Assembly: GCA_905331475.1 (NCBI GenBank)
Contig: CAJNYU010000683.1
Span: forward strand, 124,001 to 188,000
Source: Rotaria socialis
Lineage: Eukaryota > Rotifera > Eurotatoria > Philodinida > Philodinidae
Direction: 5' to 3'
Length of the DNA: 64,000 nucleotides
Below the pieces are notes generated by a model, which was given only the letters and a program-made list of their open reading frames with translations, had not been told where the DNA came from and did not search any database. How positions within the stretch are numbered: position 1 is the stretch's first letter; the number at the start of each line of letters is the position of its first letter. A program made the position numbers and the translations under genes. Of the stretch, positions 50,709-61,507 are shown piece by piece.

Positions 50709-52619
50709 GCTACTCCGTTTTCTTTTTGTTTCTATCCAAAAATCTCAAAGGGATGACGATAGAGTCTATCTAAAACTCGACTTGTTTTTATGCATTCATC
50801 AACTGCTGAGCTGTTAGCTATGAAACGCACGAAATGATGGAGAGAACAGGAGCGAGAGAAAGAAAAGTATCGTTTGGGAAATGTGAAAAGAAAGGCAATA
50901 TAGTTCATCGTGTTCTAGCGAACAGATAATAAATGAAGTGAATTGAATCATAAAATTGCCATGCGGATGATTATTCAAGCCACTCTCAGTTTTATTATCA
51001 CTTTATTTCATTATACAAAGAAGAAAATGTTGATTAATTGTCCAATCTATTCGAGGCTGCATGAACAAGGACATCGTATTATGAAAAGAATTCAATGACT
51101 TATCATTGCAGCATATTCATCGGTGAAACATCTGCGTACGGCGAAGATCATGATCGTATTAATATAAAAATCCGGGCTTGAATACATAAATTTTAAGTAT
51201 TTGTCGGTAAGCTCCTAGAAAATGTTTATCCATGGGCAAACATTAATCCAAAATGTATTTAAAACTAGAGCCGTATTTTGACTTGAAACTTTCAGTTGAT
51301 TAGCGTCATTTCTGTAACTCTGAAAAGCCTATTGTCCTAACAACACATCGATAGCATTGAACAAGCATTATATTGAAATAGAAAGTATGAAAAATACAGA
51401 AAAAGTACCAAAGATTGCTTAAACTAGTTCTTTATATGATAAAAAGAAGTTATGCAAACGGAATTATTTTTCTCACATATATTTAGAAGCGTGAACAATG
51501 TGAACCATGGACACTGAATACTCCTTTGAATTGGAAGAGACGTTTTATATTTCTTTAAGAAAAAAATAATTTTATTCACTGCGCAAAACTACTATGTTAG
51601 TGATCGTTCTTTTTTTATAATCAGAAAAATTCTGTTTTGGCTTATAAGGGCTTTGAGAAAAAATAGATTAAAATTAAAATTTAATACTATGACTATAAAT
51701 AGTAAAATTCATAATTGATAACATAAGTAATTTTTATATAAAATGCACCTAAGGTATTTTAGTCATTACTGTACTGTAATTAACGATCGTATTTTCTCTA
51801 CGGATAAGATTTCATTAATTTGTGAGGGTTAGCTCTAAGAATTACAAGCTAATCTCCCATTAGTTTCATCGTAACTTTAATATCATGCCAAATTATGTTA
51901 TCTTCTTTTGGCATAGGCTAGCATTCAATAATAAACATAAAGAAGAAAACACCTGCTGTAACATTAAATATCATTTTTTTAAAGTATGCCAATGTGACTT
52001 TTTTTAATTTTAGTGTCGTATAAATCTTTCTTTCAGTTCCGTCTTACCAACGCGTCACGTATAACGAATGAACGAATTTGAAGTTTTACCACCGAGTCCC
52101 TTTTAATCGATAAACAAAATATTTGATAAAATACAGTATAAAAAACTCTACCAGATGTCATTAGAATCTTCTTTGATATGCATAAGAATACGCCCTTCTG
52201 TCTGAAAATTGCGATACTTCATTACAAAAAGACTGTTTTTCTATCGCATGCCAAGTTTTGTTCTTTTATCTTGTCTATTCAATACTACATTATTCATGAT
52301 AGCCTCCAAATTGTATAATAATTTGAAAGTCTTGATATCTAGACTAGTTGATGGTCATCTGTGTTTATTTATCAAATGTATGAATTTCACTTGACAATAT
52401 GTGAATACTTTTTGTGTTGAATCAAACTATTCTGTTCACTAATGAAGCGGCCGACTAGAAGATGCTTGACTACGTCTTCAATATAATTCTGACGTATTCT
52501 TCTATCACCGGATTTTAATAGAATTCGAGATGTAATACTACTGTTGGCTATGCCTAATTACATGCCGAACGTTTCTTGCATATTTTGCCCGCTCTCTCTA
52601 GAGGCGGCATCGTACGTAA
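50709..52619. other. Intergenic, nothing recognised
   Basis: AT-rich, no gene. The open frames at 52209-52394 and 52544-52759 lack features, and the second runs into a repeat. Confidence 0.5.
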
Positions 52620-52953
52620 GCCACGACTGCTTGCAGAAGAACCTTGCTCAATCGATCTCATACATTTGGCTGATATTTTCACAGCAGATACTTACATCTG
52701 AGCTAGGAATAAACCTTAAATTTCAGCTCAAACGGGTCAGCCGTTCTCGAGATATATGACTTGAAAGTATGAGTACTCGATCAAAATTAGACGTTTTTTT
52801 TTATTGCAGTACTTTTCAGTATATTTTCATTTTCTCTTAAGTAGTAATAAGAGATATCATAGAAATTTTTTCACCAAAGATACTATCGATTACGGGTTAT
52901 CTTTTGATAGTCATAAAAGTGCTACATCCAGGAGTGACTTTTGATTGGCGCCA
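52620..52953 (+). repeat. Left arm of a ~330-bp inverted repeat
   Basis: Runs from about CCACGACTGC to GATTGGCGCCA. Its reverse complement is at 56255-56577 with roughly ten differences plus a small indel, about 97% by eye. It contains CAGCTCAAACGGGTCAGCC and the motif TTCTCGAGATATATGACTTG. The copies are 3.3 kb apart. Confidence 0.85.
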
Positions 52954-53839
52954 TATTTGATCTTCAGAAAGCATGTCCACGTATTTTGGGCAACTTAATC
53001 GGATCAGTTAGATCGTATCCACTGAAAGTAGTCTCATTTGAAAGACCACATCAAAATGCATCGAAGAACGTTCTCAAAAGTTTGGCGTAGAAAAAGTCTT
53101 AACGTTTTCACCAAAAATTTCCATCTGTAAAAAGTGACCTATCCGATATTTTTATTGTTGCATCACTAACAACCAGCGTTTCTCTGAAAACTAGCTTCAT
53201 AGCTTGATAGCACTTAAAATTCTCTACAAATGCATATACGAACATCTTGCGCTACATCCTTTCGTTAAAAAAATTCTAGTACAATGATGATGCTTGTCTC
53301 CTGAAATTGCTTCAAATAGAATTGTTGTATTCTTTTGTTTTTCAATTTTTCATCTGTATTTGAATAGAAAACACAAATTAATTCAAAATCAAATGCATAG
53401 CGTAATATAGCGTACAATTCTCTATCATTTTACACACTAGAAACTGAATTGTGATAAAATAAAACTATCGGCTAAGATTAATTTATCGGCGCAGCGATGC
53501 GAAAAGAATACACATATTTCAGATAAATTCAATCAGTATGATGCAATATATCAACTGTTGAGTATCTTCAATCGCGTAATTATAATCAGAAATAAAATAT
53601 ATCGATTTCTTCACAAAATATGAAAAAATTAGCAATATGTAGATATAACAGAACGAGATAGAAACGCGATAAGCATTTAAAAATCTGGTTCAAAACTGTA
53701 TCGCGGAGTACTAGAAAACATTTGTCTTAAAATAACTATTGTTTATATCAAGGAAGCTGAATATTGTTTTTCGTGCTTTGAGGCTAATAAGGGTAAGACG
53801 ACATTCGAGTTATCCAAGTCAAGATTCGGTCTATGACCT
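52954..53839. other. Intergenic between repeats
   Basis: No gene or further repeat recognised. Confidence 0.5.
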
Positions 53840-54562
53840 GTATTGGGTCTATTTCAGGTTGTATTGAATAGAGAATTTCCTCCAATAGAGATTGGAAATT
53901 AACTTGAATGCAGGTCATAGGGTAGAAAATGGGGTTTGTTCAAGAAATACTCACTTTTCCTCATTGAACTCATAATGCATTAAAACTATTTTCAGTCTGA
54001 ATTCGCTTTGAGACCTGTGTTAGATCTGAAACCTTTTTATTCGATGTAGACTTTCATTTTCAACTCCATGATATCATTTTAGATGGGATTCGCACGCAAA
54101 ACATTCTGAGTTGGATGGCCACTGGGGTGTGGATATATATATATATGTATGGGTGCGAGTGCGGTGAGATGTGCGGTCACAATTGATTATTTACCATGCT
54201 TTCCGACTTATTTCAAAATTTGGGGGCATTGCTTTTTCATTCCCAAGATGAAACGGTCTCACTCTCGCTCACACTCAGATATCCACCCAACTCATGATTG
54301 CTTGTCTGATGACTCCATCTAAAATGGTACTGTGTGGTAAGAAATGAAATTCCATATTGAATAAAGACAGTTTCACATCCAACATCGGCCTCAAAATGAA
54401 TTCGGACTGAAAATAGTGTTTATGTATTATCTGTGCAATGGGGAGAGTGTGTATTTCTTGAATAAATCCCATTTTCTGCCCGATAGCCTTCTCCTCTTCC
54501 GAATTTATTCCCACCCAGTAGCGGGAGAAATTCTCTATCGAACACGACCTATTGCAGACCCA
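53840..54562. repeat. Inverted repeat, ~280-bp arms, ~140-bp spacer, with exon-like frame
   Basis: Left arm 53840-54120 and right arm 54262-54562 are related in inverted orientation at roughly 70-75%: for example AGAAAATGGGGTTTGTTCAA versus the complement AGAAAATGGGATTTATTCAA, and ATTTTCAGTCTGAATTCGC versus ATTTTCAGTCCGAATTCAT. The minus strand of the right arm (54275-54514) is open and protein-like (KMGFIQEIHTLPIAQIIHK); the left arm has lost the frame. The spacer holds an (AT)n run and GGGTGCGAGTGCGGTGAG. Confidence 0.6.
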
Positions 54563-55412
54563 CCCATGTAAAACAAAATCGTAAAATATATGATTATAAT
54601 TGATTTTTAATCTGATTATTAATCCAATTTCTTTTTCATGAGCAACACAGATCAGAGAGGAAATCGAGACTGGAATTATTAGAATATTGCGTTCACTTAA
54701 CGTACGTTGCTTTGATTTTTCAGCTGAAGCGGACGTCCAGTAATATATGTTTTACTTTTGATCGATGTTAAAGAGACCGTTGCTTTAAGATTAATAGGCT
54801 ATTTGTGCTCAAATTTAGAGTGTTTCAAATATTTCTGCTAATATAATTGAACATGCGGGTTTTGTAATTCTAAATTTGTATCACTTACTTCGTAGGACAA
54901 GATCTCAATTAGCATCTTATTCTCTGTTTACGATGCATTCTGTTTTATTCACGAGATTCTGTTGGCATCTGTTTATTTTTAAATCTACAGAATGAATATG
55001 CCTATTGACGAACGCATGATGTATCCATCGAGTGAATGTTCTCTACATGATAAAATATAGGTTCTTGTAGTTCTTACGTCTCAAAGTAGCGAAAATAATA
55101 TATCCTTCACCGGAGTTAGTGGAAAATGTCGAAAAAATTTGAAAGAGGAAAATGTCGAAAGAAAAAAATGAAAGAGGAAAATAGCGAAGAGGAAAATGTC
55201 GAAAAAAATAGAAAGAGAGAAATAGAAATGATTGTCATATTCTTTAGACGTATATTATGTGCTATGTTTTATTAGTGAAAAGTAAAATAATGATGATATG
55301 TAATAAGGCTGATACTATTCTTTTTTGTTTCCAATTAACAATGATAAACCCGTTAGTAATTGATTACAATTCATTTCTTTCGTCAGAAATTATTCTTGAA
55401 GATTATTGAATT
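54563..55412. other. Intergenic; short tandem GGAAAATGTCGAAA-type repeat
   Basis: At ~55118-55220 a GA-rich tandem motif (AGAGGAAAATGTCGAAAGAA and variants) repeats about five times. Nothing else. Confidence 0.5.
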
Positions 55413-55604
55413 TCATTTGAAAAGCTTTTGCTTTTTTTTTGACTGTTTTGGTATAGATGCTCCAGCATCAAATTGTATCGATATATGTTCAAAACGAACA
55501 TGTTCACATTGAATTAATGGATTGCCTTTATTCGGGGTAACAAATGAAAACTCAACTTTCTCATTCTTTAATAAAGTATCTTCAAAGACTATAGGTGAAT
55601 CCAT
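55413..55604 (-). CDS. Small hypothetical protein, 63 aa
   Basis: ATG ending at 55604, stop at 55413. The composition is protein-like (MDSPIVFEDTLLKNEKVEFS, then CEHVRFEHISIQFD) with a basic tail KQSKKKQKLFK. I do not recognise it, and no splice partner or signal peptide is evident. In a 10-kb gene-poor region it could be a real small gene or the first exon of a gene with unseen exons. Confidence 0.3.
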   Translation of the reverse strand: MDSPIVFEDTLLKNEKVEFSFVTPNKGNPLIQCEHVRFEHISIQFDAGASIPKQSKKKQKLFK

Positions 55605-55959
55605 GTTTAGGATATATTTTATTTACTATTAAGAACTTTTATTGATTCATTGGAAAATAAAGTGCACACCCTCAACGGATTACCAATGCAAACGAAATTA
55701 CTTGAATTTTTCTATTGCCATCTTCTATACTAACGAGGGAAGGTCACCAAGTGTTCAATTGCTTTTAAGTCAGAACTATGTATGTCATGTAGACCCCAGT
55801 GAGGTATGATAAACTCCAAAAGGATAAGAGCGGATAGGCTTTCTGTCCAAAGTTATAGCCATTTTCTTGAAATTTTAGCCTCTGGCATAATATACATCAA
55901 CAAATCGAATATCAGTATTTTGACCTGAAATTTTGCCCATCGACAGGTCTCTTTGTGAG

Positions 55960-56125
55960 TAGAACACTCTGAAATTTTCAGCTCAAAAGAATGTTTCGTT
56001 TCGGAAATATGAAAGTCTCAAAAATCAGAACATTTTAGTATCTGTCGTGAAATATGAGTGCTTTTTGGAACTTTAATATCTCGGAAACGAAACATTCTTT
56101 TGAGCTGAAAATTTCAGAGTGTTCT
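55960..56125. repeat. Palindrome at the edge of the second assembly gap
   Basis: 50-bp arms (55960-56010 and 56076-56125), nearly identical in inverted orientation (AGAACACTCTGAAATTTTCA, AGAATGTTTCGTTTC), around a ~65-bp loop. The right arm ends exactly at the N run, so the palindrome may be longer. Confidence 0.85.
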
Positions 56126-56254
56126 ANNNNNNNNNNNNNNNNNNNNNNNNNNNNNNNNNNNNNNNNNNNNNNNNNNNNNNNNNNNNNNNNNNNNNNNNNN
56201 NNNNNNNNNNNNNNNNNNNNNNNNNNNNNNNNNNNNNNNNNNNNNNNNNNNNNN
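56126..56254. other. Assembly gap (129 N)
   Basis: N run between the palindrome (55960-56125) and the right arm of the larger inverted repeat. Confidence 0.99.
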
Positions 56255-56577
56255 TGGCGCCAATCAAAAGTCACTCCTGGATGTAGCACTTTTATGACTA
56301 TCAAAAGATAACCCGTAATCGATAGTATCTTTGGTGAAAAAATTTCTATGATATCTCTTATTACTACTTAAGAGAAAATGAAAATATACTGAAAAGTACT
56401 GCAATAAAAAAAAAGTCTAATTTTGATCGATTACTCATACTTTCAAGTCATATATCTCGAGAACGACTGATCCGTTTGAGCTGAAATTTAAGGTTTATTC
56501 TTAGCTCAGATGTAAGTATCTGCTGTAAAAATATCAGCCAAATCTATGAGATCGATTGAGCAATGGTGGTCGTGACT
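56255..56577 (-). repeat. Right arm of the ~330-bp inverted repeat
   Basis: Reverse complement of 52620-52953; it begins at the gap with TGGCGCCAATCAAAAGTCAC. Confidence 0.85.
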
Positions 56578-56591
56578 TATGTGCAATTCAT

Positions 56592-56857
56592 TAGTCGACG
56601 ATCTTGACTTCGATCTCCAGGTTCTTGTTTTTCTTGCTTGTCAGACAAGATTCTTGTTCTTCTTAAAAATCAGGAAGAATCATTTCTTGAGTTAGCAGCA
56701 AGAATTTGACCTGATTTTCATGAACACAAGATTCTTGACAGGAAAGACAAATCTTGATCTGCCAGCCAAAATTCTGTCACAGGATTCTTGCCTGGTTGAT
56801 CAATATTTATCTTTCCTGTCAAGAATCTGGAAAGAACGATATCAAGAACGTCGACTA
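56592..56857. mobile_element. 266-bp MITE built of CAAGAATC motifs
   Basis: TAGTCGACGATCTTGA at the left pairs with TCAAGAACGTCGACTA at the right (inverted, one mismatch). The interior is largely AAGATTCTTG, CAAGAATC and their complements. TSD not resolved. Confidence 0.65.
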
Positions 56858-56929
56858 GTGTTACATGTGTTGAAGAAGGTCATTATAATTACATTATTTT
56901 GTTTTTTCTCTTCCTTTTGTTCTAATGTT

Positions 56930-57570
56930 TTTTATTAATTATTTTCTGATTAGTATAACTAATTATTTTATTTTCAGACGTTTCGAAGATATCTGTTTTC
57001 TTCTTCAGTTTTATTTATTTGGTGTTTTGTTTTTGTGTTTACTATTTACAATACGCATCTGACTATTATTTTCTTTTTCTTTTTCTTTAATAGTAGTACG
57101 GAACGTCAAAACATATAAATTTTATCGGCCAGTATTACCGTCTTGTCATTCCGTTCCACTATTAAAGAAAAAGAAGATAATAGTCAGATACCCAGGTCGA
57201 ACATTACGGCGACCTGTTACGATCGTAAACGACCGCATACGGCAATGTATATTACCGTTTTATAACGTTTCCGACCGGAATCGCCGTAATTTGACGTTTT
57301 GCCATGCACCATATTACGGCCGTATTTCGTCGTGACGTAAACGGTTATTAGCGGCCGTAGTGTGGTCGGATAATTTCAGTATCCGACCGTATACGATGCA
57401 CACCAAACGGCCGTGCACGATACAAGTTGATCGACCTGGGTACGTATTGTAAATAGTAAAAACAAAAATGTAACACCAAATAAAATAAAACTGAAGAAGG
57501 AGACAGATATCTCTGAAACGTCGGAAAATAAAATAATTAGTTATTCTAATCGGAAAATGATTCATAAAAA
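56930..57570. repeat. Foldback element with a MITE in its right arm
   Basis: Left arm ~56930-57108 and right arm ~57130-57190 plus 57441-57570 are related in inverted orientation (TTTC(T/C)GATTAG(T/A)ATAACTAA, TTACTATTTACAATACG, TCTGACTATTAT, TTTCTTTAATAGT) around a short loop. Without the insert the arms are ~165-180 bp. Confidence 0.8.
57191..57440. mobile_element. 250-bp MITE, TIR CCCAGGTCGA, TA duplication
   Basis: CCCAGGTCGA and TCGACCTGGG are perfect 10-bp TIRs flanked by TA on both sides. The GC-rich interior is made of ACGGCCGTA, GACCGTATACG and TTACGG motifs in both senses. The left foldback arm shows the unoccupied site (ACAATACG-CA-TCTGACT against ACAATACG-TA, element, TA-TCTGACT). 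Confidence 0.92.
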
Positions 57571-59059
57571 ACAAAATAATACTCTTACGTACAATGCATC
57601 CTAGGTACATTTGCATACTGTTAACTTGTACCATAGGAATGTTCTAATGTAGAATACATTTGGTCACTGAATAGATTTGTCTTCTATTGATGCGACGGAA
57701 AAGTGAATCTATCATTTTCGCAGCGTGGGATATAACATGCAGTGAGTTTTGACCAATTTTCTTTAACTACGACTGCATTCCTACACAAAAAAGAACGAAA
57801 TGATATAAAGAAATATAATACAATAGTTCATCATTGATTGTAAGTTACCCGTTTATTCTTCCTACTATCTGTGTTTTTTATGAAAAGAAAAACAATTTAC
57901 TATTTTTATCTATAATTAGTAATTTATAAAAGCCAATCATAATGGTGTCACTAAGATGGATTGATTTTTCTTCTCAAGGTTATTCGGATAATATATCTAT
58001 TTAATAGGCATATATACTCTTAACTGTAAGTAATGGAATTAGACTTGGAATTATTTTCAATTTTGTTCTACGCAGAAAAAAAAATTGGCACCCACAGGGG
58101 AAAAGTGTCCGAATATAATTATCAGTTATATACTTCAGGAGATTATTATTCTGATACGCTTAAGAATGTACATCGTAATAATGCAGTATATTTTCTTTAG
58201 GCTAGAATTCATATATTGACAAGAGTTCAAAATTAAAATCGAATCGTTTTAGCTTAGAGAAAAGTTTCTTGTTAGTTCTATTTTGTTCACAATAGAAGAA
58301 AAGGAAAATTTCTAAGAGCATATCATCAATATTAGATATAATTATCCATCATAATAATAAGAAAAAAAATGAAAAAATTAACTTTTTCCGAAGCATAAAA
58401 CATTCACTTTGTTTTTACTCCAATTCTATGTGCAAAATAGCATCAATACAGTCAATATTTCAAAGAATCGTAGTTAAAAGGTTTTCTTTAGTTAGATCAA
58501 TAAATAATTTAGTCAATATACTTAACAGAAAGGAAATAATGCATTACTTTTTTACTTTAGCTAAATGATGACGTCAATAAATTGATGCCTGGTGAGAAAC
58601 AGGAAATATATAATCATATTTTTATCTATCATTACTGTAGGGGATTACAGTAATGCATCCTATTGCAATTAAGACATTTTATTTTTTCATACATGAGAAA
58701 AAGCAAGTTAATTAACTTGGCAAAATAGAAAAAAAAGAGAAATCTCAATGGCTTCTGTTAACACCATTAATTTTCAAGTGTCCAAAAAACAAGGAGGAAA
58801 ATGACAGAGACTAATAGGAATTTTATAGCTTGCAGATGTGTTAGTTAGTTGAAAATCTTCTATGAAAAGTATCACATAGAAAATAATACTGTTAATTCTA
58901 GGATTTTAATTAACATCAGACAAATCTTTCTATCAATATATCTATATTATTATAAGTAATCCAATAGAAATATCTTGCCATCATTTTAATGAATATTTAC
59001 AATTTACGTTGTTTTGTTTTTCAGACAACTCTATTATTTTCTAATTTTTCAAAAACATT
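57571..59059. other. Intergenic, GPCR upstream region
   Basis: AT-rich; no gene recognised. A TTTGTTTTTCAG acceptor ending near 59024, ~36 bp before the GPCR ATG, could serve trans-splicing. Confidence 0.5.
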
Positions 59060-61061
59060 ATGACTAGTAACGAATCAATGTTTTCATTTCCTTATAATCA
59101 TACAATGCTCTCATTATTTGGTGACTTTGTTGGAATTCATTATGATAAATATGTTTTTTTTGCTGTATGTTCTGCATTAGTTGGTCTACCATTTAATATA
59201 CTTTTACTTTTTATTCTTATTCGAGATGGTTTATTTTGTCGACGCTATCCAAGAGATAAATCGATTCGAATATCATATGCAACAAATGCTCGAACAGGTT
59301 CATTTGAAAGATTTCTCTTTGAAATCATATGCATTGATACATTATTAATACTTTTTCACTTTATTGATAACTTTTTAAGTTATATTCATAAAGATCGTTC
59401 AGCTGGCCAACATTATCTTATACATGTATCAGATTTTTGTTGTAAATTTTTCACATATTTTGCTAAAATGAGTGTTCTTCTTGCGACATGGCTATTATTT
59501 TTTTTAATTGTCAATCAATTTATTTTAACTATGAAAGACAATGAAAAACATTCATGTTGGAATCGTAGTTTATATTATATAAATGCAAAATATTCTACAG
59601 TTTTTCTTGTATTTTTCTTTGGTATCTATAATATATATCCCATTGAAGTTCTCAAATATCAGAAAAAAGAAGATTTACAAGATTATCAACAAGGTAAGCT
59701 GAAAGAAAGAAAAATTTTCTTTGTTTCTTGCATAAATTTCAACCTTTTAAATCTAAGAGTAGAAGGCGTTGCCGGTGTGTGCTCATTAATAGTAGATGGC
59801 ACAAGTAAAAAATTATTAAATGCAACTAATTATGGATATAATCTAATTGGAATATCTCTACCATGTATTATTATATTTATTATTTCAATTATTATTATAC
59901 ATCGTACATATCGAAATCGAAGATATGATGAAAAATTACATAACTCATTCAAATATATAGCTGCAACTATTGGCATTGTACATTCATTTTTTAATTTACC
60001 AATTCGATTGAGTGATATGTTACTTATGTTTTTATCACCATATTCATCATTTTTTTCCTATTTAATTAATTTTAATCATGAAGTGCAATCGATTATTTCA
60101 TTATCATATGCCTACAAGTGTTTTATTTGTATTATTATATCTCGTCGATTTCGTTTTCATGCAAAATATATTTTATGCTTTTTAATTGAAAATAAATATG
60201 AAGAACGAGTTAAAAGTCGAACAAATGGTCTTTTAAAAGCAAATAAGCAAATGCGTTATTTTATAGAACATTCTCGACTGTCACAAGTGCCGGTAGGTGT
60301 AAAAAAAACACAAAGCGTTTTCATCTGCCGAATGTAAATGTCATACTCTAATAATATGTTTGTGCACGTTCCATTTCCTCATGGGAATAATGCTCGAAAG
60401 CATGTACTTTTTATTCCTAATAGTACATACAATAACTTAAACAACTCGCAGACTATAATCAAGCCTAACCTTAATTTTGGATTTATTTGTTTCCTTATGT
60501 TTTCCTCAACTTTAGCACTATAAGACAGGATGTAAAAAGAAAACGATGTATTTTTCTCATGAGACATGCAACAAAATTTATTGATGACATCTTCCGCTAC
60601 TGTTTTCATCTTATTTGTTTCTTTTTGTTTATTCTCTCTGTTAGATTAACCAGTCAATAACAAAGGCGTCCTCAATCCGAACAACTAATAGCAACAGTAT
60701 ATGTAACTATAATATATCGGAAGCGATATACTGGACAAGACCATATTTTACTCGAAATCAAAAACAACGACTATTACGACCTTGTGATCGTTCGGTAAGC
60801 TGTCATCAATTATCAACAACATATTCTTCATCTGAAACTACGTTACCCCCATCGAATATTATAATACGTCCTTCGCCGTATTTTGTTCTCATTAATTTAC
60901 CGAATGGTGAACATCGTCATGTACCTTTACCACGTAAACATGAGTCGAACTCTCAAATGTTACCTTCAACACCAGTATTAAAAAATCATTTTCTTTCTCG
61001 TAATGTAGAACAACAAATTACACATGAACTGAAGCTTTTGACATCAACACACATTTATTAA
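59060..61061 (+). CDS. Orphan rhodopsin-like GPCR, three exons
   Basis: Exons 59060-59693, 59760-60292 and 60654-61061 sum to 1575 nt, or 524 aa. N-terminal N-glycosylation sites (NES, NHT) precede seven hydrophobic segments: near YVFFAVCSALVGLPFNILLL, IICIDTLLILFHFID, MSVLLATWLLFFLIV, YSTVFLVFFFGIY, LIGISLPCIIIFIISIIII, YIAATIGIVHSFFNLP and SIISLSYAYKCFICI. The NILLL of TM1 is conserved, but DRY is replaced by VNQF and NPxxY by a YAYKCF-type end, so it is a divergent class A-like receptor; the ligand is unknown. Intron 1 is 66 nt, a multiple of three with no stop, so unspliced RNA would add 22 residues. The last exon has no ATG and encodes a Ser/Thr/Pro-rich cytoplasmic tail (SSIRTTNSNSICNYN onward, ending ELKLLTSTHIY). 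Confidence 0.8.
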
Positions 61062-61507
61062 ATCATATTTTAAAACAGTAATATTGCCACTTTAAATAAA
61101 CGTCCTTATTATTGTATCCGAAGAAAAATTAAAATCAAAAACATATATTTACCAAATAAAAAAAATAAATGAACGCTGTTAAAAATAATGGAAAATGAGC
61201 GGTACATGATAGGAAGAAATACTTGATACTTATTCAAAATGGCGTAGAATAAGAACTAGAAGAAGAAAAAAAGAAACAATCTATCTCACATTATCACAGA
61301 CAACTTCATCGAATGAAAATAATTCTCACCAACATTCGGTTATTCATATTTTCATAAAAACAAATTAAATGAACCAAAAACTTGCATCCTGATAAAAAAT
61401 GAAGCTCGCATTCTGCCAATGGTAATATATTTTTAAAGAGAAAACAATTAAGTACTCTTATTCATAACCGATTCTTCACACATAAACACACTCATTTACA
61501 TGTATTC
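61062..61507. other. Spacer between the two GPCR genes
   Basis: About 450 bp. It holds AATAAA signals for the upstream gene (61095 and ~61157) and no other feature. Confidence 0.6.

Noticed and set aside
56035-56311. Open frames across the second N run
   Set aside because: Same artefact; the flanks are repeat sequence.
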